Positions 19,051-27,690 of a stretch of 64,000 nt of DNA are shown here, in pieces (position 1 is the stretch's first letter; each line of letters begins with the position of its first letter). The stretch is from JACVRW01 sp963739095 (GTDB taxonomy: Bacteria > Actinomycetota > Thermoleophilia > Solirubrobacterales > Thermoleophilaceae). A program made the position numbers and the translations under genes. The notes under the pieces were generated by a model. That model searched no databases and was not told the DNA's origin. It saw nothing but the letters and a program-made list of their open reading frames with translations. The stretch covers positions 92,588-156,587 of the forward strand of contig CAVTZF010000028.1 of NCBI GenBank assembly GCA_963739095.1. The letters are read 5' to 3'.

Positions 19051-22000
19051 ATGGCCACGCGGGCAACGACCGTGCAAATAACCATGCCCCAGATGGGCGA
19101 GTCGGTCACCGAGGGAACAGTCCTCGAGTGGCTCAAGCAAGTTGGCGATCGCGTGGAGGCCGATGAGCCGCTCGTCGAGATATCGACCGACAAGGTCGAT
19201 GCCGAGGTACCGGCGCCGGCGGCCGGCACGCTCGTGAAGATCCTCGCGGAGCCCGACTCGACGGTTCAGGTCGGCGAGGTGCTCGGGGAGATCGAGACCG
19301 GCGGCGAGCCGCCCGCGGACGCCGCGCCCGACGAGCCCGCTGAGCCCGCAGAGCCCGACGCGACTGACGGCGAGCTCGTCGACGTCGCCTTCCCCGAGAT
19401 GGGTGACTCGGTGGCCGAGGGCACCGTGCTCGAGTGGCGCGTGAAGCCCGGCGACACGGTCGCCGTCGACGATCCGCTCGTCGAGATCTCGACGGACAAG
19501 GTCGACGCCGAGGTCCCATCTCCGGTGGCCGGCACGATCCAGGAGGTCCTGGTCGAGGCCGACCAGACCGTGAGCGTCGGCACGATCCTTTGCCGGATCG
19601 CGGCCGGCGCCGGCGCAACACCCGCCGCCGCGGGGAATGGCCCCGTCCAGCCGGCGGCTGAGCCCATCGAGCGGCCGAGCCCGGCTCCGGTCTCCGGCAA
19701 CGGCGCGGACGTCACCCCGGTCGCCGCTCGCATTGCGAGCGCACACGGTGTGGATCTCGCCTCGATCTCCGGCACCGGACCGCGCGGCAGGGTCACCAAG
19801 GAGGACGTGCTGGCGGCCGTCGAGGGCAACGGGTCGCCTGCTGAGGCCGCCGCGCCGGCCGAGCCGGGTGCTCCCGCAAGGCAGCCGATCCGCGGGCCCG
19901 CCGCGACGCTCGTCAAGTTCATGAACGACAGCCGCTCGATCCCGACGGCCACGAGCTTCCGCACGCTCCCGGTCGACGTGCTGGACGCTCGCCGCAAGGA
20001 GCTCAAGGCGAGCGGCAAGAAGCTCTCGTTCACCCACCTCATCGCCTGGGCGATCGTGCAAGCCGCTCGCGACATGCCTGTCATGGGCAACGGCTACGCG
20101 GAGGAGGACGGCAAGCCGCAACGCGTCGTGCCCGGGAGCATCAGCCTCGGGCTCGCGGTCGACGTCGAGCGCAAGGACGGTACGCGCTCACTCGTGGTGC
20201 CGGTGCTGCGCGACGCCGGTGAGATGGACTTCGCCGCCTTCGCCGCCCGCTACGACGAGCTCGTCATCGGCGCGCGCGACAACACCCTCCAGCCGGACGC
20301 CTATCAGGGCGCCAACATCACGCTGACCAACCCCGGCGGCATCGGGACGGTCGCGAGCGTCCCGCGCCTGATGCCGGGCCAGGGCACGATCGTGGCCACC
20401 GGAGCGATCGGCTACCCGCCCGGGCTGACCGCCGTCGACCCCGACAAGCTGCGCGAGCTCGGCGTCCAGAAGGTCATGACGATGACGAGCACGTACGACC
20501 ATCGCGTGATCCAGGGCGCGGAGTCGGGTGCCTTCCTGCGCCGGATCGACGAGCTGCTCCAGGGCGAGGACGGCTTCTACGAGGGCGTCTTCGACGCCGT
20601 GGGCCTGTCCGGCGTGGCGCAGGGGCCGGCGAGCGCGGCGGCGGTCACAGCCGCCGAGCCCGTGCCCGCTGCGGCGGTGCCCGCTGCCGCGCCCGTGGCG
20701 GACGCCGCACTGCTGCAGGCGGTGCAGGCGGCAACCTCCGTCGTGAAGGCGCATCGCATGCACGGCCACCTGGCGGCCCAGCTCGACCCGCTCGGCTCGC
20801 CGCCCGTCGGCGACCCGGCGCTCGACCCGGCGACGGTCAACCTGAGCCCGGAGCTGATGCGCCGCATCCCGGCGTCGGTGCTGCGCGTCGCGGTCCCGGG
20901 CGACACCTTCGCCGAGGCGCTTCCCGCCCTGCGCGAGACATACACGGGGACGATCGCCTACGAGATCGAGCACATCTCCGACCACGAGCAGCGCGTCTGG
21001 CTGCGGCAGGCGATCGAGTGCGGCCGCTACCGCGAGCCGCTTCCCGACGAGGCCAGGCGCGACCTCTTGCAGCGGCTGTCCGACGTGGAGGCGCTCGAGA
21101 ACTACCTCCACAAGGCCTTCCTCGGCAAGAAGCAGTTCTCGATCGAGGGCCTCGACGCGCTCGTGCCGATGCTCGACGAGGTGATCGAGCTCACCTCCGC
21201 CGCCGGCGCGCGCGAGGTCGTGTTCGGCATGGCCCACCGCGGCCGGCTGAACGTACTGGCGCACACGATCGGGCGCCCCTACGAGGCGATCCTCGCCGAG
21301 TTCGAGGGCGAGCAGACACTCTCCGTCGACACCGCCGCTCCCGAGGGCGGCACCGGTGACGTCAAGTACCACTACGGCGCCAGCGGGACCTACGCGACGA
21401 GCACGGGTCGCGGCGTGACGGTCACGCTCTCCCCGAACCCGAGTCACCTCGAGTACGTCAACCCGGTCATCGAGGGTCGCGCGCGCGCCGACCAGACGAG
21501 CCGCAAGGCACGCGACCTCACCCACGACCCCGCCGCCGTCGTGCCGGTGCTGATCCACGGCGACGCCGCCTTCCCCGGTCAGGGGATCGTCGCCGAGACG
21601 CTCAACCTGCAGGCCCTGCCCGGCTACACGACCGGCGGCACGATCCACGTGATCGCCAACAACCAGCTCGGCTTCACGACCGATCCGGAGGAGAGCCGCT
21701 CGACGCGCTACGCCTCGGACCCGGCCAAGGGCTTCGACATGCCGATCATCCACGTGAACGCGGATGACATCGAGGCGTGCATCTCCGCGGTTCGGCTCGC
21801 GACAGAATTCCGCCAGACCTTCGGCCGCGATGCGCTCATCGACCTGATCGGCTACCGCCGCTTCGGCCACAACGAGACCGACGAGCCCGCCTACACGCAG
21901 CCGCAGATGTACGAGCTGATCAAGCAGCACCCGCCGGTGCGCAAGCTCTACGCCGAGCGGCTCGAGTCGGAGGGCATCGTCACGGCGGCCGATGCCGAGA

Positions 22001-23340
22001 AGATGGCCGAGCAGGCCTACGCGAAGGTGGGCGAGGCGCACGAGGAGCTCAAGCGCTCGATGGGCGGCCCGCCCGAGACCGGCGAGATCGAGCTCGACCG
22101 GACGATGAGCCGAGAGCCGCGCACGACGGTCGCCGAGGACACGCTGAGCTCGCTCGGCGAGCAGCTCCTCCGCGTGCCCGAGGGATTCACGGTCCACCGC
22201 AAGCTGAAGCCGTTCCTCGAGCGCCGCCGTGCGGTCTTCGAGGAGGGCGCGACGGTCGACTGGGCGCACGCCGAGGCGCTCGCGTTTGCCTCGCTGCTGG
22301 CACTCGGGGTGCCGGTGCGACTGACCGGCCAGGACACCGAACGCGGCACCTTCAGCCAGCGCCACGCCGTCCTGCACGACGCGAAGACGGGCGAGCGCTG
22401 GGCGCCGCTCCAGCACCTGCGCGATGGCAACGCGCCCTTCGAGCTGCACAACAGCCCGCTCTCCGAGCAGGCCTGCGTCGGCTTCGAGTACGGCTACTCG
22501 GTCCAGGCGCCCGACGCGCTCGTGCTGTGGGAGGCGCAGTTCGGCGACTTCGTCAACTCGGCGCAGGTCACGATCGACCAGTTCCTCACGTCCGGTCTCG
22601 CCAAGTGGGGGCAGACCTCGCGGCTGTCGCTGCTGCTGCCACACGGCTACGAGGGCTCGGGCCCCGAGCACTCGAGCGCCCGGCTCGAGCGCTTCCTGCA
22701 GGCGGCGGCCGAGGGCAACATCCGCGTCGCCAACTGCACGACGCCGGCGCAGTACTTCCACCTGCTGCGCCGCCAGGCGCTCGTGTCGAAGCCGCGCCCG
22801 CTGATCTTGATGACGCCGAAGAGCCTGCTGCGGCTGCCGGCCGCCACCTCGACGCTCCAGGAGCTCGCCGAGGGCAGCTTCGAGCGCGTGATCGAAGACC
22901 CGCGCTTCGCCGACACGGCCGACCGCGAGCGCGTGACGAAGCTCGTGCTCTGCTCGGGCAAGGTCTACTACGACATCGCCGCGCACGAGGAGCGCGAGCA
23001 GGCGGGCCACATCGCGGTCGCGCGCGTGGAGCTCCTCTATCCGTTCCCGGAGACCGAGCTGATCGAGCTGCTCGAGAGCTACCCGAACCTCGAGCGCGTC
23101 GTCTGGGTGCAGGAGGAGCCCCGCAACATGGGCGCGCGCGCCTTCATGCGCCGGCGCATGGCGGGCATCCTGCCCGAGCGGCTCTCCTACGACTACGTCG
23201 GGCGCCAGCTGCGCGCCGCCCCCGGTGAGGGCTACTCAGCCGCTCACAAGCGCGAGCAGGCGCGCATCGTGCGCGTCGCGCTCGACCTGGAGCACGACAG
23301 GCTCGAGCCGGACAGCTCGGCGCAGCGCCCGACGATGTAG
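19051..23340 (+). CDS. kgd: Fused 2-oxoglutarate dehydrogenase E1 / dihydrolipoyl succinyltransferase E2 with two lipoyl domains
   Basis: 1429 residues, intact. Residues about 8-82 and 110-184 are lipoyl domains with lipoyl-Lys in STDKVDAEV (K48 and K150). Residues about 221-258 are a peripheral-subunit-binding domain (VTPVAARIASAHGVDL, GPRGRVTKEDVLAAV). About 285-510 is the succinyltransferase core with DHRVIQGAESG. An Ala/Pro linker leads to the thiamine-diphosphate E1o from about 560 (MAHRGRLNVLAHTIG, HYGASGTYATS, HGDAAFPGQGIVAETLNL, YRRFGHNETDEPAYTQ). It oxidises 2-oxoglutarate to succinyl-CoA with a separate E3. Actinobacterial Kgd/OdhA proteins normally lack lipoyl domains and borrow them from E2p; this one carries its own. 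Start ATG 19051, weak Shine-Dalgarno. Confidence 0.93.
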   Translation: MATRATTVQITMPQMGESVTEGTVLEWLKQVGDRVEADEPLVEISTDKVDAEVPAPAAGTLVKILAEPDSTVQVGEVLGEIETGGEPPADAAPDEPAEPAEPDATDGELVDVAFPEMGDSVAEGTVLEWRVKPGDTVAVDDPLVEISTDKVDAEVPSPVAGTIQEVLVEADQTVSVGTILCRIAAGAGATPAAAGNGPVQPAAEPIERPSPAPVSGNGADVTPVAARIASAHGVDLASISGTGPRGRVTKEDVLAAVEGNGSPAEAAAPAEPGAPARQPIRGPAATLVKFMNDSRSIPTATSFRTLPVDVLDARRKELKASGKKLSFTHLIAWAIVQAARDMPVMGNGYAEEDGKPQRVVPGSISLGLAVDVERKDGTRSLVVPVLRDAGEMDFAAFAARYDELVIGARDNTLQPDAYQGANITLTNPGGIGTVASVPRLMPGQGTIVATGAIGYPPGLTAVDPDKLRELGVQKVMTMTSTYDHRVIQGAESGAFLRRIDELLQGEDGFYEGVFDAVGLSGVAQGPASAAAVTAAEPVPAAAVPAAAPVADAALLQAVQAATSVVKAHRMHGHLAAQLDPLGSPPVGDPALDPATVNLSPELMRRIPASVLRVAVPGDTFAEALPALRETYTGTIAYEIEHISDHEQRVWLRQAIECGRYREPLPDEARRDLLQRLSDVEALENYLHKAFLGKKQFSIEGLDALVPMLDEVIELTSAAGAREVVFGMAHRGRLNVLAHTIGRPYEAILAEFEGEQTLSVDTAAPEGGTGDVKYHYGASGTYATSTGRGVTVTLSPNPSHLEYVNPVIEGRARADQTSRKARDLTHDPAAVVPVLIHGDAAFPGQGIVAETLNLQALPGYTTGGTIHVIANNQLGFTTDPEESRSTRYASDPAKGFDMPIIHVNADDIEACISAVRLATEFRQTFGRDALIDLIGYRRFGHNETDEPAYTQPQMYELIKQHPPVRKLYAERLESEGIVTAADAEKMAEQAYAKVGEAHEELKRSMGGPPETGEIELDRTMSREPRTTVAEDTLSSLGEQLLRVPEGFTVHRKLKPFLERRRAVFEEGATVDWAHAEALAFASLLALGVPVRLTGQDTERGTFSQRHAVLHDAKTGERWAPLQHLRDGNAPFELHNSPLSEQACVGFEYGYSVQAPDALVLWEAQFGDFVNSAQVTIDQFLTSGLAKWGQTSRLSLLLPHGYEGSGPEHSSARLERFLQAAAEGNIRVANCTTPAQYFHLLRRQALVSKPRPLILMTPKSLLRLPAATSTLQELAEGSFERVIEDPRFADTADRERVTKLVLCSGKVYYDIAAHEEREQAGHIAVARVELLYPFPETELIELLESYPNLERVVWVQEEPRNMGARAFMRRRMAGILPERLSYDYVGRQLRAAPGEGYSAAHKREQARIVRVALDLEHDRLEPDSSAQRPTM

Positions 23341-23344
23341 GGGT

Positions 23345-24169
23345 CTAGAGCGCCGGGGCCTCCTGGAGGTCGAGGCCGATCCCGAGCTGCTGTCCGGCGC
23401 GGGCCATCTGCGGCGCGAGCCGCGTCACGCCCATCGACCCGGCGTCGATCCCGCCGGTGCCGATCGTGCCCGTGTGCAGGCCGGTCGTGACGATCACGCC
23501 GACGGCGCGGCCGTCCGCCGAGATGATGCCGCTGCCGGAGTCACCGGGCACGACGCCACCCGCCGCGTAGACATGGTCCGGATCCGGCATGCCGAGCGCG
23601 AGCGCGCTGCGCGCCGGCAGCACCGTCCCCACGCCGACACCCTGGCCGAAGTGATGTAGCACGACCGGGGTCGCTCCCCGGTCTGTGTTGACCCCGATCG
23701 GTCCGCCGAAGTGGCACATCTGCGCGTTCGCCGCCACGCCCGGGTCCAGCCGGATCAGGGCGAAGTCCTTCGGGTCCTGCAGGATCGCGTAGGCGAACTC
23801 GCCGATGCGGTTGCCGTCGCCGTCGCGTGCCTCAGGCCCGGAGCCCGGCGCCCAGGTCTGCTCGCCGGCATCGCCGCCAAGCGGGTCGTCGCCCAGGATG
23901 CAGTGGCCGGCGGTGCCGATGTAGCGCGCGCCGTCCGAGCCCTGGAACAGGAAGTTGAACGTGCACTGGCCGTTGTCGGACTCCACCACCGCGCCGGGCC
24001 TGACGCCCGGGCATTCACCGGTCCCGAGCGGCGCCGCTGCCGGCACCTCGATCAGCTCGCACGGCACACCGCCGAGCGTCCAGTCACCCGGGGCCGCGCT
24101 CGCCGGCGCGGCTCCCACGAGCACGGCCGCCATGACGAGCGCGGACGCGCAGGCGCGTCTCAGGTTCAT
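23345..24169 (-). CDS. Exported trypsin-like (S1-fold) serine protease
   Basis: 274 residues from an ATG at 24169 with AGGGGAC upstream. Signal peptide residues about 1-25 (cleavage after ASA). The catalytic triad is visible: His in IGTAGHCILG, Asp in DFALIRLDPG, and Ser in VVPGDSGSGIIS. Cysteine pairs (PCELIE/GECPG, QCTFNF, GHC, QMCHF) suggest disulfides outside the cell. Length fits streptogrisin-like or S1-fold peptidases without a large propeptide. It is convergent with kgd, 4 bp apart. The substrate is unknown. Confidence 0.82.
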   Translation of the reverse strand: MNLRRACASALVMAAVLVGAAPASAAPGDWTLGGVPCELIEVPAAAPLGTGECPGVRPGAVVESDNGQCTFNFLFQGSDGARYIGTAGHCILGDDPLGGDAGEQTWAPGSGPEARDGDGNRIGEFAYAILQDPKDFALIRLDPGVAANAQMCHFGGPIGVNTDRGATPVVLHHFGQGVGVGTVLPARSALALGMPDPDHVYAAGGVVPGDSGSGIISADGRAVGVIVTTGLHTGTIGTGGIDAGSMGVTRLAPQMARAGQQLGIGLDLQEAPAL

Positions 24170-24274
24170 CGTCCCCTGCCTCCTCGATGTCGAACAACCG
24201 CTCACCCGTCTCCCGAACGGGCGGCGCGGCCGATGCTACGGGGCCGGCGACGGACGTGCGCCGGTTCCCTCCGG

Positions 24275-25081
24275 CTAGCGCTTGTCGCGCTGGGCGTCGG
24301 CCATCTGGGCCGAGATGCGGTCGGATCCGAGCCGCCGCTGCAGCTTCGCCGCCGTCCTGGGCGCGACCGATGAGGCGAGCACGCCGGCACGCAGGCTGAG
24401 CGGCGCCACGTCGATCTCGTCGCGCCCCTCCTCGATCCCGCGCACCACCGCCGCCGCGACCTGCTCCGGCGTGCGCGTGGGCACACCGCGCGGGAGCTTC
24501 ACGCCCGTCTCGGCGAACATGCCGACACCCGCGATGAAGCTCGGGAACACCACCGTCACGCCGACGCCCGTCCCGTGCAGGTCCTCGCGCGCGCCCGAGG
24601 CGAACCCGCGCAGGCCGAACTTCGTCGCCGAGTAGATGGATGAGCCACTCGAGGCGACCTTGCCCGACAGCGACGAGACGAAGACGAGGTGACCGCGGCC
24701 GCGCTCGACCATGCCGGGCACGAGCGCGCGCGTGAGCTGGATAGGCGCGCGCAGGTTGACGTCGAGCGCCCGGTCGATCTGCTCGTGGCTGAAGTCGTCG
24801 ACCGCGCCGCTCGCCGGCAGGGCCGCGTTCGCGACCAGCACGTCGACGGGGCCCGCGCGCTCCGCCAGGTCGAGCGCCGCGTCGACATCGGCGAGGTCGG
24901 CCGCCAGCACCGCGGCGCGCCCGCCGAGCTCGCTCGCCACCTCCTCGAGCGCGTCCGCCCGGCGGCCGCTGAGCAACACGCGTGCGCCGCGCGCATGCAG
25001 CGCACGCGCGATCGCGCGCCCCAGTCCGCCGGAGGCGCCGGTGAGCAGGGCTGTCGAGCCGGCGAGCTGCAGGGCGCGCAC
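24275..25081 (-). CDS. Short-chain dehydrogenase/reductase
   Basis: 268 residues, GTG start at 25081. Classical SDR: nucleotide-binding TGASGGLGRAIARAL, SGRRADALEEV (Arg pair favouring NADP), VLVANAALPASG, catalytic Ser in HLVFVSSLSGKVASS, and YSATKFGLRGF (YxxxK). The C-terminal basic tail is RRLGSDRISAQMADAQRDKR. It resembles the DltE/acyl-lipid SDR subgroup. Substrate unknown. The 24170-24274 gap upstream of the protease holds no recognisable feature. Confidence 0.88.
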   Translation of the reverse strand: MRALQLAGSTALLTGASGGLGRAIARALHARGARVLLSGRRADALEEVASELGGRAAVLAADLADVDAALDLAERAGPVDVLVANAALPASGAVDDFSHEQIDRALDVNLRAPIQLTRALVPGMVERGRGHLVFVSSLSGKVASSGSSIYSATKFGLRGFASGAREDLHGTGVGVTVVFPSFIAGVGMFAETGVKLPRGVPTRTPEQVAAAVVRGIEEGRDEIDVAPLSLRAGVLASSVAPRTAAKLQRRLGSDRISAQMADAQRDKR

Positions 25082-25149
25082 GCTACCGGAGCGCGAGCGC
25101 GCCGGGAGAGCCTCGACCGCGACCCCCGCGTCCTGCGAAGATTGTCGCC

Positions 25150-25269
25150 GTGACCCTGATCGCGCACGCCGGCCACTGGCTGACCTCGATCGCCTACTTC
25201 GTGCCCGTCGTCGTCTTCCTCGGCTGGCTCGTCGTCACCCAGCTGCGCGACCGCCGCAGCCGCAACTGA
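25150..25269 (+). CDS. Very small single-pass membrane protein (39 aa)
   Basis: A 40-codon frame from GTG 25150 to TGA 25267-25269. It encodes VTLIAHAGHWLTSIAYFVP, continuing the transmembrane helix through VVVFLGWLVVTQLR, then a basic end DRRSRN (positive-inside). The position fits: it fills the gap between the divergent SDR gene and the convergent GH3 gene and ends 7 bp before the GH3 stop. No Shine-Dalgarno is obvious, so coding status rests on the clean membrane-protein composition. Confidence 0.5.
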   Translation: MTLIAHAGHWLTSIAYFVPVVVFLGWLVVTQLRDRRSRN

Positions 25270-25275
25270 GCGCGC

Positions 25276-27603
25276 TCATCTCACCTCGAACGACGCGCTC
25301 ATGTCCGCCTTCGAGCTGTTGCCGGCGTACACGTCGATGCGCCCCGGCTCGACGACGAACTCGCCGCTGTTGTCGTAGAAGCCGAAGTCGCTCTTGTCGA
25401 GCGTGAACGTCACGGTCCGCGTCTCGCCGCGGGCCAGCCTCACGCGCTCGAAGCCGCGCAGGCGGCGCACGGGCTGCGAGATGCTCGCCACCGGGTCGTT
25501 GATGTACAGCTGCACGACCTCGTCGCCGCGGCGGCCGCCCGTGTTCGACACGTCCACCGACGCCTGGAGGCTGCCATTGCGCCCGACGCTGCTGCGGCTC
25601 AGGCGCAGGTTCGACACCTCGAACGTCGTGTAGCTGAGGCCGAAGCCGAACTCGAACAGCGGGTCGCACGACGGGATGTCGCGGTAGCGCGAGTTGTACT
25701 TCTGGGTCGGGTCGCAGGGACGGCCCGTCGGCTCGTGGTTGTAGTAGATCGGCACCTGGCCCACGCGGCGGGGGAACGACACCGGCAGCTTGCCGCCGGG
25801 GTTGACGTCGCCGAACAGGACGTCGGCCACCCCGTGGCCCGCCTGGACGCCCGGGAACCACGCCTCGAGGATCGCCGGAGACGTATCGACGATGTTCTCG
25901 AGCGCGAGCGGGCGGCCGTTGAAGAGCACGACCGCGACCGGCTTGCCGGTGGCCGCGACGGCCTCGATCAGCTCCTCCTGCCTGCCCGGCAGGTCGATGT
26001 TGCTGCGCGAGGCGGCCTCGCCGCTCATCTCGCGCGTCTCGCCCACTGCGAGCACCACCTGATCGGCGGCCTGGGCGGTCGCCACCGCCTCGGCGAAGCC
26101 CGCGTCGGAGCCGCAACCCTCGGGGTCGTCGGTCGGAGGCTCGGCGTTCGAGAGCGTGCAGCCCTGGGCGAAGGTCGCGCCGGGGCTCTGCTCGCGGATG
26201 CCGGTGAGCAGGCTGACGACGTCGCTGTCGACGCCGCGGCCCCACCAGGGACCGAGCATGTCGTGCTGGTTGTCGCCGAGCGGGCCGATCACGGCCGTCT
26301 TCAGCGAGGGGTCGAACGGCAGGATGCCGTCGTTCTTCAGCAGGACCGTCGAGCGGCCGACCGCGCGGCGCGCCTGGCGCAGCGCGCCCGGGCGCAGCTG
26401 CGCGTCGTCGGCACGGTCGGGGTTCACGTACGGGTCGTCGAAGAGCCCGGCGCGGAACTTCACGCGCAGGATCCTGCGCACCGCGTCGTCGATGCGCTCC
26501 TGCGAGATGCGGCCGTCGGCGAGCAGCTCCTCGCCGAAGTCGCGGATGTTCGTGCTCACCATCTCCGAGTCGGTCCCGGCGTTCAGCGCAAGCGCGCCGG
26601 CCGCCGGACCGTCCTCGGCGACCCCGTGTCCGCAGGGTCCCTCGTCCGGGTTGACCGGCGGGCAGGCGCGCAGCTCCGCCACGGCGGTGTAGTCGCTCTC
26701 GATGAAGCCGTCGAAGCCCCACTCGCCCTTCAGGATGTCGTTCTCGATGTAGGGGTTCGCACAGCCCGGCACGCCGCTGATGGCGTTGAACGAGCACATC
26801 GACGTGTCGGCGCCCGCGTCGATCGCGGCCTTGAACGGCGGCAGGTACATGTTGCGCAGCCGCTGCTCCGACATGTCGGTCGTGTTGTAGTCACGCCCGC
26901 CCTCGGGCTGGCCGTAGGCGGCCAGGTGCTTCGGGCTCGTCACGACCTTGCGCTTGTCGCCGTAGTCCGTGCCCTGCGCGGCCTTGACGCGCGCGGCCGC
27001 CATCACGGAGTTGAGGTAGGGATCCTCGCCGGCCGCCTCGGCGATCCGGCCCCAGCGCGCCTCGTGCGAGACGTCGACCATCGGGCTGTAGATCTGCTTC
27101 AGACCGACCGCGGCGGACTCGCGCGCGCCGATGCGGTGATCCGCGGTCACGACGTCCGGGTCGAAGCTGCTGGCCGCGCCGAGCGGGATCGGGAAGATCG
27201 TGCGGAAGCCGTGGATCGTGTCGAAGGCGAAGAGAATCGGGATGCCGAGCCGCGACTCCTCCACGGCGATGTGCTGAAGCTCGTTGATCCGCTGCGGATC
27301 AGTCAGGCTGAAGACGCCGCCGACGCCGTTGCGGGCGGCCTCGGCGCCCTCATCGCCCTCCTCGTTCGGGTTGTCGGCGACCTGCCCGTCCGAGAGCAGC
27401 TGGATCTGCTGCAGCTTCTCCTCGAGCGTCATCTGCCCGAGCAGGTTGTTCACCTTGCGCTCGATGGAACGGTCCGCGGGCCCACGTGTGGGTTGGAGGG
27501 CGGCCTCGTCGCTCGATTGCGTGGCCGCGACCACTCCTCCGGCGATTGCAGCGCTGAGCGCGACCAGTACAGCCGCGACCGTCGCCTTGAGCGTGAACCT
27601 CAT
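25276..27603 (-). CDS. Exported glycoside hydrolase family 3 beta-glucosidase
   Basis: 775 residues with a signal peptide or anchor (LKATVAAVLVALSAAIAGGVVAA). Domains in order: the GH3 barrel, about 45-400, with LTLEEK-type QMTLEEKLQQIQLL, PILFAFDTIHGF, SPKHLAAYGQPEGGRDYN and the nucleophile Asp in GFDGFIESDYTAV; the GH3 alpha/beta sandwich, about 420-640, with GETREMSGEAASRSNIDLPG; and a fibronectin III-like domain with FGFGLSYTTFEVSNL and QPVRRLRGFERVRLARGET. This BglX-like architecture releases glucose from beta-gluco-oligosaccharides outside the membrane. It is divergent (87 bp) from a glycoamylase-type gene, suggesting a two-enzyme glucan-degrading pair. Confidence 0.92.
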   Translation of the reverse strand: MRFTLKATVAAVLVALSAAIAGGVVAATQSSDEAALQPTRGPADRSIERKVNNLLGQMTLEEKLQQIQLLSDGQVADNPNEEGDEGAEAARNGVGGVFSLTDPQRINELQHIAVEESRLGIPILFAFDTIHGFRTIFPIPLGAASSFDPDVVTADHRIGARESAAVGLKQIYSPMVDVSHEARWGRIAEAAGEDPYLNSVMAAARVKAAQGTDYGDKRKVVTSPKHLAAYGQPEGGRDYNTTDMSEQRLRNMYLPPFKAAIDAGADTSMCSFNAISGVPGCANPYIENDILKGEWGFDGFIESDYTAVAELRACPPVNPDEGPCGHGVAEDGPAAGALALNAGTDSEMVSTNIRDFGEELLADGRISQERIDDAVRRILRVKFRAGLFDDPYVNPDRADDAQLRPGALRQARRAVGRSTVLLKNDGILPFDPSLKTAVIGPLGDNQHDMLGPWWGRGVDSDVVSLLTGIREQSPGATFAQGCTLSNAEPPTDDPEGCGSDAGFAEAVATAQAADQVVLAVGETREMSGEAASRSNIDLPGRQEELIEAVAATGKPVAVVLFNGRPLALENIVDTSPAILEAWFPGVQAGHGVADVLFGDVNPGGKLPVSFPRRVGQVPIYYNHEPTGRPCDPTQKYNSRYRDIPSCDPLFEFGFGLSYTTFEVSNLRLSRSSVGRNGSLQASVDVSNTGGRRGDEVVQLYINDPVASISQPVRRLRGFERVRLARGETRTVTFTLDKSDFGFYDNSGEFVVEPGRIDVYAGNSSKADMSASFEVR

Positions 27604-27690
27604 GTCTCTCCCCCTTCAGCCGACCCGATGCGCCCGCCCTACCCGGGTTCGTGACGGTTGACACACGGCGGACCCGGGCATCACGCCGAC

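Noticed and set aside
20188..23010. 940-codon open frame antisense to kgd
   Set aside because: Compositional shadow of a high-GC gene: the opposite strand is an intact, motif-rich E1o. No recognisable domain in the antisense product.
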